Below, piece by piece: positions 1 through 6,231 of a stretch of DNA of 12,070 nt. A program made the translations under genes and the position numbers. The number at the start of each line of letters is the position of its first letter. The stretch's first letter is position 1. Under the pieces are notes generated by a model that saw nothing but the letters and a program-made list of their open reading frames with translations, had not been told where the DNA came from and made no database searches. Source of the stretch: Polaromonas sp. (lineage in GTDB: Bacteria; Pseudomonadota; Gammaproteobacteria; Burkholderiales; Burkholderiaceae); the NCBI GenBank assembly GCA_013823505.1, contig PNMH01000096.1, positions 1-12,070 of the forward strand, written 5' to 3'.

Positions 1-181
1 GGTGGTGCGCGACGTGTCCAAGCAGGGTGTGACCATCCTGCTGGTGGAGCAGAACGCCCGCCGCGCGCTGCAGATCGCCGACCGTGGCTACGTGATGGAC
101 TCGGGCGAGATCATCATGACCGGCAAGGGTCGCGACATGCTCGACGACCCCAAAGTTCGCGCTGCGTATTTGGGTGAATAA
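1..181 (+). CDS. livF: Branched-chain amino acid ABC transporter ATP-binding protein, C-terminal fragment
   Basis: This is the last 59 codons of a gene that begins before the window; the reading frame starts at base 2 and ends with TAA at 179-181. The visible part reads VTILLVEQNARRAL, then IADRGYVMDSGEI, and ends VRAAYLGE. The VEQNA segment after the missing Walker B, the ADRGYV...G strand pair and the AYLGE tail are typical of LivF, one of the two cytoplasmic ATPases of the high-affinity LIV (HAAT) uptake system. The Walker A, signature and Walker B motifs lie outside the window, so the ATPase itself cannot be checked here. UrtE of urea transporters is a related alternative, but its C-terminus usually looks different. 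The gene runs convergently towards the AAA+ gene, with a repeat in the 99-bp gap. Confidence 0.85.
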   Translation, partial: VVRDVSKQGVTILLVEQNARRALQIADRGYVMDSGEIIMTGKGRDMLDDPKVRAAYLGE

Positions 182-185
182 CAGG

Positions 186-276
186 CCCCCACGCTCCTCC
201 GCTGCGCGGGTCGCTGCCCCCCGAGGGGGCTGAGCCCGCCTTGGGGCGGCCCGGCGGCTGGCTCGCCGCGCAGCGG
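186..276. repeat. GC-rich intergenic repeat, copy 1, with inverted arms
   Basis: This element fills the gap between two convergent genes. It has an 11-nt lead CCCCCACGCTC (186-196), a 14-nt variable spacer and a 47-nt core (211-257) that is nearly identical to the inverse complement of 8110-8157. Inside the core, 216-230 is a perfect hairpin, GCCCCC-CGA-GGGGGC. In this copy an 11-bp inverted repeat, CCGCTGCGCGG (199-209) against CCGCGCAGCGG (266-276), brackets the core and could form an outer stem. There is no coding potential or T-run. I recall similar GC-rich palindromic intergenic elements in Comamonadaceae genomes, but that recollection was not checked. It may help end transcription from both sides. 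Confidence 0.8.
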
Positions 277-280
277 GGTC

Positions 281-1285
281 TTACTGCAGGAACCCGATGC
301 GGCTTTTGGCCGAGCCCGCTTTGGGCAGGTCGTCGGGCTCCACGCGGTAGCGGTTGTCCAGCCGCGCATTGCCAAACGCCGTGACCAGCGCGCGCCGCAT
401 TTCGCGCGGAGCGAGCGTGGCGAGTTGGTCCAGCACATCGTCGGCCGGCTCGGGGTCGAAGCGCTGTCCCCAGTCGTGCTCACCCAGGATGCCGCGATAC
501 AGGTGCGCCGCGATCTTGCGCGCCGCATCCAGCGAGGGAGGCGCGATTTCGTACACGTTCATGCGGTTCATGATCGGTTCGGGAATGCTGCGCTCGTTGT
601 TGGCGGTGGTGACCCAGATGACCTGGCTCGCGTCGATCGGCACCTCGGCGAACTCGTCCACGAAGTTCTGCGCGGTGTCGTGCTCCAGCAGGCTGTAGAG
701 CGCACCCAGCGGATCGTATTGCGCGTCGGCATTGGCTTTGTCGATCTCGTCGACCACGATCACCGGGTTGGCGTATTGGCCGTCGATCAGGGCCTCGAAC
801 ACCTTGCCTGGCTTGGCGCCCTTCCATTGAGACGAAGAGCCAGAGAGCAACCAACCCGCCGTCATGGAGCTCATGGGGACCAGGCTCATGCTGGTGCCCA
901 GCAGGTCGGCAAGCTGTTTGGCGAAGTGGGTCTTGCCCACGCCGGGTGGGCCGAGCAGCAGGATGGGCGTGACCTCCAGGCTGTCGCGGCTGTCCTGGCT
1001 CAGGGCCACGTGGCGCTTCACGTCGTCGAGCACCTCACCAAAGTTGGGCAACAGGTCGTAGAGCGGGGCCATGTCGGGCACGCCCGAGGGTTTGACCGCG
1101 AAGCGCTGTGGACCTCGCTCCAGCATGCGCTGCCAGGTGTTGCGCAGGCTCTCGTATTCGCGCTCGTTGCCGCTGGCCTGCAGTTTGGCCAGCTTGCGCT
1201 CGACTTCGTCGGCGCTGAACACGCTGCGCATCTGGGCGATGGGCAGACCAAGAGGGGGTGAAGCGACCAGGCTGCGTGAGCTCAT
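281..1285 (-). CDS. Stand-alone Lon-type AAA+ ATPase
   Basis: A 334-residue AAA+ ATPase. Residues 1-100 hold a charged helical region (about 24-60). Then come Walker A GPPGVGKT (112-119), Walker B VIVVDEID (175-182), sensor 1 around TTANN (226-230), an arginine-finger candidate R241 in MNRM, and sensor 2 around PREMRR (293-298). The stretch DPLGALYSLLEHDTAQNFVD, followed by a VPIDAS-like strand and TTANN, matches the ATPase module of the Lon protease. The protein stops about 35 residues after sensor 2, so it has neither the Lon peptidase domain with its Ser-Lys dyad nor the full Lon substrate domain. It is probably a cytoplasmic remodelling or unfolding ATPase; its substrate is unknown. The ATG at 1285 is chosen because AAGGAG lies six bases upstream. 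It is separated from grxD by 200 bp with a terminator, so it is likely its own unit. Confidence 0.85.
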   Translation of the reverse strand: MSSRSLVASPPLGLPIAQMRSVFSADEVERKLAKLQASGNEREYESLRNTWQRMLERGPQRFAVKPSGVPDMAPLYDLLPNFGEVLDDVKRHVALSQDSRDSLEVTPILLLGPPGVGKTHFAKQLADLLGTSMSLVPMSSMTAGWLLSGSSSQWKGAKPGKVFEALIDGQYANPVIVVDEIDKANADAQYDPLGALYSLLEHDTAQNFVDEFAEVPIDASQVIWVTTANNERSIPEPIMNRMNVYEIAPPSLDAARKIAAHLYRGILGEHDWGQRFDPEPADDVLDQLATLAPREMRRALVTAFGNARLDNRYRVEPDDLPKAGSAKSRIGFLQ

Positions 1286-1291
1286 GCGGTT

Positions 1292-1297
1292 CTCCTT
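1292..1297 (-). promoter_or_regulatory. Ribosome binding site of the AAA+ ATPase gene
   Basis: On the minus strand AAGGAG stands six bases before the ATG at 1285. This is the strongest Shine-Dalgarno match in the window, and it fixes the start of the AAA+ gene. Confidence 0.75.
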
Positions 1298-1438
1298 GAA
1301 GGTTCAGTGGCAGTTTCATTCAAGCACAAGATGTGCCTGCGCTGAATGCCGAAAAGCCCCGTGAAGACCCCGTTGACGGCCGGATTGACCAGCTCCGTGC
1401 AAAACCACGCAAAACGGCCGACTGATGGAGGGCACCAG

Positions 1439-1464
1439 AAACGACAAAGCCACCCGAAGGTGGC
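1439..1464 (-). terminator. Intrinsic terminator after grxD
   Basis: Read on the minus strand, GCCACC-TTCG-GGTGGC (1464-1449) forms a six-bp stem with a stable TTCG tetraloop, followed by TTTGTCGTTT (1448-1439). It starts 22 bases after the grxD stop codon and would close the hemA-prfA-prmC-grxD unit. The 1286-1438 stretch downstream contains no gene and should carry the promoter of the AAA+ ATPase, but I see no convincing -35/-10 pair there. Confidence 0.75.
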
Positions 1465-1485
1465 CTGGCGGTGCGCTTAACCGGT

Positions 1486-1809
1486 TCAGCTCTGGCCGGT
1501 GATGACCTGCTGCAGTTCGCCCGACTGGTACATCTCCATCATGATGTCCGAGCCGCCCACGAACTCACCCTTGACGTAGAGCTGCGGGATGGTGGGCCAG
1601 TTGCTGTATTCCTTGATGCCCTGGCGCACTTCTTCGTCTTCGAGCACGTTCACGGTCTTGAGCGTCTTGGTCTCGACGCCGCAAGCCTTGAGGATCTGGA
1701 TGGCGCGGCCGGAGAAGCCGCACATGGGGAAGCTCGCGTTGCCCTTCATGAACAGCACGATGTCGTTGGATTTGACCAGTTGGTCGATTCGGGTTTGGGC
1801 GTCGCTCAT
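1486..1809 (-). CDS. grxD: Monothiol glutaredoxin, Grx4/GrxD family
   Basis: A 107-residue monothiol glutaredoxin, close to the usual size of bacterial Grx4. The thioredoxin-fold active site is CGFS (30-33), with a single cysteine where dithiol glutaredoxins have CPYC. Other family marks are the glutathione-contacting K22, the WPTIPQLYV segment with the cis-proline loop (71-79), and GGSD (85-88). Family members bind a [2Fe-2S] cluster with glutathione as a dimer or with BolA, and deliver or sense Fe-S clusters in the cytoplasm. The ATG at 1809 has AAGGA about ten bases upstream. Longer in-frame extensions run antiparallel over prmC and have no family support. It follows prmC by 53 bp on the same strand and is probably the last gene of that operon. 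Confidence 0.95.
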   Translation of the reverse strand: MSDAQTRIDQLVKSNDIVLFMKGNASFPMCGFSGRAIQILKACGVETKTLKTVNVLEDEEVRQGIKEYSNWPTIPQLYVKGEFVGGSDIMMEMYQSGELQQVITGQS

Positions 1810-1862
1810 GGCTGAAAGGTCCTTCTGCGAATGGGTCTGGGTTGACCCGGGAACGGCCTGCA

Positions 1863-2699
1863 TTATCGCTGTTGCGGCCATTGGCCGCCGCTGCAGCGTT
1901 CGATGGCCGCAAGGTCGGTGCGGCTGCTCACCTGCTCGAAACCAGCGGCTTGCAGGAGGCGGCGCACCGCCCCGGCCTGGTTGAAGCCGTGTTCGATCAG
2001 CAGCCAGCCGCCGGGCAGCAGCGCGCCGGGCGCGTTCCTGATGATGGTCCTGATGTCGTCCAGGCCGTCGGCGCCGGCGGCGAGGGCAGACAAAGGTTCG
2101 TGGGTCAGCGCGGCGAGATGGGCATCGTTGTCGGCAATGTAGGGCGGGTTGGTGACGATCACATCGAAGCGTTGGCCGGGCACGGCGTCCAGCCACGAGC
2201 CGGCGTGAAACTGCACCGGCAGCTGCAGGCGCTGTGCATTGCTGCGGGCCACCGCCAGCGCGTCTTCGCTGGCGTCGGTGGCGATCACCGATGCCTTGGA
2301 ACGCTGTGATGCGATGGCCAGCGCGATGGCGCCGCTGCCGGTGCCCAGGTCCAGCACGCGGGCTGCGTGGTTCGCAGCCTCTACCTTCTCCAGCGCCCAG
2401 TTCACGAGCGTTTCGGTGTCCGGGCGGGGCACCAGCACGCGTGGGTCCACCTGCAAAGCCAGGCCGAAAAACTCCTGGTCGCCGCGCAGGTAGGCCATGG
2501 GTTCACCGCGCTGGCGCCGCTCCACGAGGACTTCCAGCCGCACTGCGGCATCGTCGGGCAGCGCTTCGGCGTCGTGCGCCAAGAGCCACGCGCGGTCGTG
2601 TGGTGCGCGTTGCAGGGCGAGCAGCATCAACATCTGCGCGTCGATCCGGTCCAGGCCACGTGTTTGCAGCGCGGAGAGTGTGTCGCGAACCGAGTTCAT
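1863..2699 (-). CDS. prmC: Peptide chain release factor N5-glutamine methyltransferase
   Basis: A 278-residue class I SAM-dependent methyltransferase (HemK/PrmC). It methylates the glutamine of the GGQ motif in release factors and so raises their termination activity. An N-terminal helical domain that recognises the release factor (about 1-75) is followed by VLVPRPDTE (88-96), the SAM-binding loop DLGTGSGA (117-124), TDAS (141-144) at the end of strand 2, and the catalytic NPPY (184-187) that holds the glutamine amide. Its ATG overlaps the prfA stop in an ATGA arrangement (2696-2699), so translation is probably coupled to its own substrate protein RF1. Length is normal for the family. Confidence 0.97.
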   Translation of the reverse strand: MNSVRDTLSALQTRGLDRIDAQMLMLLALQRAPHDRAWLLAHDAEALPDDAAVRLEVLVERRQRGEPMAYLRGDQEFFGLALQVDPRVLVPRPDTETLVNWALEKVEAANHAARVLDLGTGSGAIALAIASQRSKASVIATDASEDALAVARSNAQRLQLPVQFHAGSWLDAVPGQRFDVIVTNPPYIADNDAHLAALTHEPLSALAAGADGLDDIRTIIRNAPGALLPGGWLLIEHGFNQAGAVRRLLQAAGFEQVSSRTDLAAIERCSGGQWPQQR

Positions 2700-3784
2700 G
2701 CCCCGTTGCGCTGTTCAAGTTCGGCCAGCAGCTCGGTGCCACGCGCCACCTGCAGGGCATGGACCATCTCGTCCAGATCACCCTCCATCACCTGAAGCAC
2801 TTTGTAGAGCGTGAGGTTGATGCGGTGGTCGGTGATGCGACCCTGGGGGAAGTTGTAGGTGCGGATGCGGTCGCTTCGGTCGCCGCTGCCGATCAGGCCT
2901 TTGCGGGTGGCGGCTTCCTTGGCGGCACGCTCGCTGCGGTCCTTTTCCTGCAAGCGTGCAGTGAGCACCTGCAGCGCCTTGGCCTTGTTGCTGTGCTGGC
3001 TGCGGCCGTCCTGGCATTCGGCGGTGATGCCGGTGGGCAGGTGGGTCACGCGCACCGCGGAGTCGGTCTTGTTGATGTGCTGACCGCCGGCGCCGCTGGC
3101 GCGGTAGGTGTCGATGCGCAACTCGTTCGGGTTGAGCTTGATGGCCTCGGTCTCGTCGGGCTCGGGCATCACGGCCACGGTGGCCGCGCTGGTGTGGATG
3201 CGGCCCTGCGTTTCGGTGGCCGGCACGCGCTGCACGCGGTGGCCGCCCGACTCGAAGCGCAGCCGGCCGTAGGCGCCAGCGCCGGACACGCGCAGCACCA
3301 CCTCTTTGTAGCCGCCGAGCTCGCTGGGTGATTCGCTCACCACCTCGACCTGCCAGCCCTGGCGTTCGGCGTAGCGGGTGTAAAGGCGCGCCAGGTCGCC
3401 GGCGAAGAGCGCCGACTCATCCCCGCCGGTGCCCGCGCGGATCTCCACGAAGGCGTTGCGCTCGTCGTCGGGGTCCTTGGGCAACAGCAGCTGCTGCAGG
3501 TCGGTGTCCAGCTGTGCCAAGTCGGTCTGCGCCGAGTCGATTTCTTCGCGGGCCATCTCCGCCATGTCGGCGTCACCCAGCAAGTCGTTGGCCGCAGCCA
3601 GGTCGGCTTCGCGCTGCAGGTAGCGGTTGAACACCTCGACCACGGTGGAGGCGTCGGCGTGCTCGCGGCTCAGCGTCTTGAAGCGCTCCATGTTGTCCAC
3701 CACGTCAGGCGCCGACAGCAAGGCGTCGAGCTCGTGCAGTCGGGCGCGCTGGCGCAGCAGGGTGTCGCGGACAAAAGATTTCAT
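2696..3784 (-). CDS. prfA: Peptide chain release factor 1 (RF1)
   Basis: A 362-residue class I release factor that recognises UAA and UAG and triggers peptidyl-tRNA hydrolysis on the ribosome. The stop-codon reading motif PAT is at 188-190, as expected for RF1 (RF2 has SPF). The catalytic GGQ is at 233-235 in [15 protein letters not shown]. Domain 1 is a long coiled helical region (1-105), and the acidic GTGGDES segment (118-124) is also typical. The ATG at 3784 gives the standard RF1 N-terminus ([10 protein letters not shown]). No Shine-Dalgarno sequence is visible just before it, where the sequence is C-rich. It lies 77 bp after hemA and overlaps prmC by four bases. Confidence 0.97.
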   Translation of the reverse strand: MKSFVRDTLLRQRARLHELDALLSAPDVVDNMERFKTLSREHADASTVVEVFNRYLQREADLAAANDLLGDADMAEMAREEIDSAQTDLAQLDTDLQQLLLPKDPDDERNAFVEIRAGTGGDESALFAGDLARLYTRYAERQGWQVEVVSESPSELGGYKEVVLRVSGAGAYGRLRFESGGHRVQRVPATETQGRIHTSAATVAVMPEPDETEAIKLNPNELRIDTYRASGAGGQHINKTDSAVRVTHLPTGITAECQDGRSQHSNKAKALQVLTARLQEKDRSERAAKEAATRKGLIGSGDRSDRIRTYNFPQGRITDHRINLTLYKVLQVMEGDLDEMVHALQVARGTELLAELEQRNGA

Positions 3785-3861
3785 GGGTGGGGAATGTCGG
3801 TGTCGGCAGGCCAGCCATCCGGCGGCAACAAACCGCGGATGACCAAGCCCTGAGCAAGCCG

Positions 3862-5160
3862 CTAGGCCTGCGGATCGCGTGGCGATCTGGCCGAGGATTC
3901 GCGCAAAAAGAGGCGCGAGACGGTCTGTGCGGTGGCCGTGCGTGCGGCGCTGTCGCCGGTGTGCAACTCGGCCAGCGTGCCATGCAGCATCTTCTGGGTC
4001 AGGCCTTTGGACAGGGCTTCGAGCACCGCTTCCACCGGCTCGCCTTTGGCCAGCATGCGTCGGGCGCGGGCGAGTTCGATGGCGCGCCATTCATCGGCCT
4101 GCGCGTTGATCTGCTGGATCAGGGGCACCACGCCGCTGGCGGGGTTGCGCTGCTCCATCCAGTTCATGAAGCTGGCCACGCCGGCGTCGATGATCACCTC
4201 GGCCTGCGCCACGGCGGCCTGGCGGTTGTCCTTGCCGGTCTGAACCACGGTGGCCAGATCGTCCACCGTGTAGAGGTACACGTCGGTCAAGGCCTTCACT
4301 TCGAATTCGATGTCGCGCGGCACGGCCAGGTCGACCATGAACATGGGGCGGTAGCGGCGTTTTTTGAGCGCACGCTCCACGGCGCCGAGGCCGATGATGG
4401 GCAGCGTGCTGGCGGTGCAGCTGATGACGGCGTCGAACTCGTGCAGGCGGTCGGGCACGTCGGCCAGGCGGATCACCTGCGCGCCAAAGCGGTTGGCCAG
4501 CTTTTCGCCGCGCTCCAGCGTGCGGTTGGCAATGGCCATGCTCTTGGGCGTTTTGGCCGCGAAGTGGGTGGCGGCGAGTTCGATCATCTCGCCCGCGCCG
4601 ACGAACAGCACCCGGATGTCCTTCAGGTCTTCAAACAGCTGCGAGGCCAGGCGCACGGCCGCGGCGGTCATGCTGATGGAGTGGGCGCCGATCTCGGTGG
4701 AGCTGCGCACTTCCTTGGCCACGGCAAACGAGCGCTGGAACAGCTGGTGCAGCGTGCTGCCCAGGGCCCCCGCGTCGTTGGCGGCGCGCACGGCGTCTTT
4801 CATCTGGCCCAGGATCTGGGCTTCGCCCAGCACCATGCTGTCCAGGCCGCTGGCCACGCGGAACGCATGGCGTGCCGCCTGGTCGTCGCGCAGCACGTAG
4901 GCGTGGTCTCGCAGGACGTTCGTGCTCACGCCACCGGTCTGGGCCAGCCAGTCCAGCGTGGGGTCCACCGCGGAGGCGTCGCCCGCGCCGTAGAGCTCGG
5001 TGCGGTTGCAGGTGGAGAGCAGGGTGGCCTCGGGCTGTCGCACCAGGCTCTGGCGGTAACCGTGCAAGGTGGGCTGGATCTGGTCGAGCGCAAACGCAAA
5101 ACGGCCCCGCAAATCGAGCGGAGCCGTGTGATGGTTGATGCCGAGGGTCCAGACAGACAT
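3862..5160 (-). CDS. hemA: Glutamyl-tRNA reductase
   Basis: A 432-residue glutamyl-tRNA reductase, the first step of the C5 pathway to 5-aminolevulinate, using glutamyl-tRNA(Glu) and NADPH in the cytoplasm. The N-terminus [14 protein letters not shown] is the family hallmark. The catalytic cysteine is C51 in STCNRTELY. The [15 protein letters not shown] signature spans 105-119. The NADPH Rossmann loop is FVGAGEM (186-192), followed by ANRT (211-214), and the C-terminal part is the helical dimerisation domain. The ATG at 5160 is chosen because the protein begins with this conserved stretch and because a -10 box lies only six bases upstream. An in-frame TTG at 5202 is upstream of the predicted transcript start. 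The order hemA-prfA-prmC is widespread in proteobacteria. Confidence 0.97.
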   Translation of the reverse strand: MSVWTLGINHHTAPLDLRGRFAFALDQIQPTLHGYRQSLVRQPEATLLSTCNRTELYGAGDASAVDPTLDWLAQTGGVSTNVLRDHAYVLRDDQAARHAFRVASGLDSMVLGEAQILGQMKDAVRAANDAGALGSTLHQLFQRSFAVAKEVRSSTEIGAHSISMTAAAVRLASQLFEDLKDIRVLFVGAGEMIELAATHFAAKTPKSMAIANRTLERGEKLANRFGAQVIRLADVPDRLHEFDAVISCTASTLPIIGLGAVERALKKRRYRPMFMVDLAVPRDIEFEVKALTDVYLYTVDDLATVVQTGKDNRQAAVAQAEVIIDAGVASFMNWMEQRNPASGVVPLIQQINAQADEWRAIELARARRMLAKGEPVEAVLEALSKGLTQKMLHGTLAELHTGDSAARTATAQTVSRLFLRESSARSPRDPQA

Positions 5161-5166
5161 GGTCCG

Positions 5167-5196
5167 ATTATAAAATTGATCGCTTATGCATGTCAC
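5167..5196 (-). promoter_or_regulatory. Sigma-70-type promoter of the hemA operon, predicted leaderless
   Basis: On the minus strand a perfect -10 TATAAT (5172-5167) follows a -35 GTGACA (5196-5191, five of six to consensus) with an 18-nt spacer. A perfect TTGACA lies six bases further out (5202-5197), but its 24-nt spacer is too long. With the usual distance of about seven bases from the -10 box to the transcript start, RNA would begin at or within a base or two of the hemA ATG at 5160, leaving no room for a Shine-Dalgarno sequence. The whole promoter fits in the 48-bp gap between hemA and the divergent membrane gene. Confidence 0.7.
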
Positions 5197-5208
5197 TGTC
5201 AACTTTCA

Positions 5209-5475
5209 ATGACACCTTTGTCTGTGCTGGCCCACTTGGCGGGTTTGGTGGCGCCCGCGATCGGGGTGGGCTTCCTGTTGTGGGCAGGCTTGCGCATCCG
5301 GCGCAAGGGACGGCCCGGTTTTGGCGCTTCTGCGCAGTTCGTGGTGCTGTGTGCGGCCGGGGTGGCGGTGCTGCTGGCCGGCCTGGTGTACTTCGGGCGC
5401 GACGGCAAGATCGCCACTTACGCGGCGCTGGTGCTGGTCCAGGGCACGTTGGCCTGGTGGTTGCGCGGCCGCTGA
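5209..5475 (+). CDS. Small three-helix membrane protein, unknown function
   Basis: An 88-residue protein that I do not recognise as a named family. Three hydrophobic stretches are visible: about 6-28, 43-62 and 68-85. A strongly basic loop, RIRRKGR (29-35), follows the first and should face the cytoplasm by the positive-inside rule; a short FGRDGK turn joins the second and third, and the protein ends WWLRGR. There is no signal peptide cleavage motif or catalytic residue pattern. The ATG at 5209 starts the first hydrophobic helix directly; no Shine-Dalgarno match is seen. Support for it being real comes from its coherent membrane topology and its exact fit between the divergent hemA start and the ugpQ stop, one base away. 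A weak plus-strand TATAAA (5169-5174) overlaps the hemA -10 box. Confidence 0.7.
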   Translation: MTPLSVLAHLAGLVAPAIGVGFLLWAGLRIRRKGRPGFGASAQFVVLCAAGVAVLLAGLVYFGRDGKIATYAALVLVQGTLAWWLRGR

Positions 5476-5476
5476 T

Positions 5477-6229
5477 TCAAGCGCCGGGCGCGAACAGGTC
5501 CACCCTGTCGGTGATGATGCCGTCCAGGCCCAGGTCCAGCAGCCGCCGGGCGGCCCAGTCGTCGTTCACCGTGTAGGCCAACATGCGCAGTCCTGCGCCG
5601 CGAGCGGTGGCGACCAGCGCTTCGTCCCACAGTGCGTGGTTGCAGAGCACGGCCACGCACTCCAGCGAACGGGCCACTTCCAGCCAGCCGCTCCACAGCG
5701 TGTCCAGCAGCAAGCCGCGCGGCAACTCGGGTGCTGCGACTTTGGCGGCTTGCAACGCTTCCGACTGAAACGAGGTGAGCAGCGGCGGCCAACCCGGCTG
5801 GTCTTGCCAAAGCCTCAGAGCTGCGGCCGCCACGGCCCGCCCGGTCTGGGCTTCCAGGCCCGGCGTGGGTTTGATCTCGATGTTGAGCCAGCAGGCGTTG
5901 GCTTGGCAGTGGCGAGCCACGCTCTCCAGCGTGGCCAGGGGTTCGCCGGCATAGGCGCGCGAGTGCCAATGGCCAGCGTCGAGCTGGCTCAGGGCGCTCC
6001 AGGGTTGGTCGCCGCCCAGGCCATGGCCGTTGGTGGTGCGATCCAGCGTGTCGTCGTGCAGCAGGAACACCACGCCGTCGGCGCTGAGTTTGGCGTCGCA
6101 TTCGGCCATGCGGTAGCCGTGCGCGGCGCCCAGCCGGAATGCCGACAGGGTGTTTTCAGGAGCAAGCTTGCCCGCGCCGCGGTGGGCGATCCAGCGGGGG
6201 TAGGGCCAGGCCGGCAGGTCGTTTGCCAT
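5477..6229 (-). CDS. ugpQ: Glycerophosphodiester phosphodiesterase
   Basis: A 250-residue cytoplasmic GDPD-family TIM barrel that hydrolyses glycerophosphodiesters to glycerol-3-phosphate and an alcohol. Residues visible are the HRG motif (H16, R17), E25 in PENT, the metal ligands E43 and D45 in AECDAKLSADG, the second catalytic histidine H58 in LLHDDTLDRTT, a metal-ligand candidate in NIEIKP, and the C-terminal DGIITDRVD strand. Size is close to E. coli UgpQ. It is the last gene of ugpBAECQ. The ATG at 6229 is two bases past the ugpC stop; an in-frame GTG at 6235 would overlap that stop as GTGA and is a fair alternative. The stop codon is one base from that of the convergent membrane gene, with no terminator hairpin between. 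Confidence 0.93.
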   Translation of the reverse strand: MANDLPAWPYPRWIAHRGAGKLAPENTLSAFRLGAAHGYRMAECDAKLSADGVVFLLHDDTLDRTTNGHGLGGDQPWSALSQLDAGHWHSRAYAGEPLATLESVARHCQANACWLNIEIKPTPGLEAQTGRAVAAAALRLWQDQPGWPPLLTSFQSEALQAAKVAAPELPRGLLLDTLWSGWLEVARSLECVAVLCNHALWDEALVATARGAGLRMLAYTVNDDWAARRLLDLGLDGIITDRVDLFAPGA

Positions 6230-6231
6230 GG

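Noticed and set aside
425..1261. 278-codon plus-strand open frame over the AAA+ gene
   Set aside because: Antisense shadow of a conserved ATPase in GC-rich DNA; composition is His/Val/Gln/Gly-rich with no domain pattern.
5161..5202. Longer hemA start at TTG 5202
   Set aside because: It would lie upstream of the predicted transcript start and adds residues before the conserved [10 protein letters not shown] start.
5173..5202. TTGACA at 5202-5197 as the hemA -35 box
   Set aside because: A perfect hexamer, but 24 bases from TATAAT; GTGACA six bases closer gives an acceptable 18-base spacer.
3787..5208. Long plus-strand open frame antiparallel to hemA leading into the membrane gene
   Set aside because: It is low-complexity (rich in His, Gly, Ala, Gln) and antisense to the clearly conserved hemA; only its last 88 codons, after ATG 5209, form a plausible protein.
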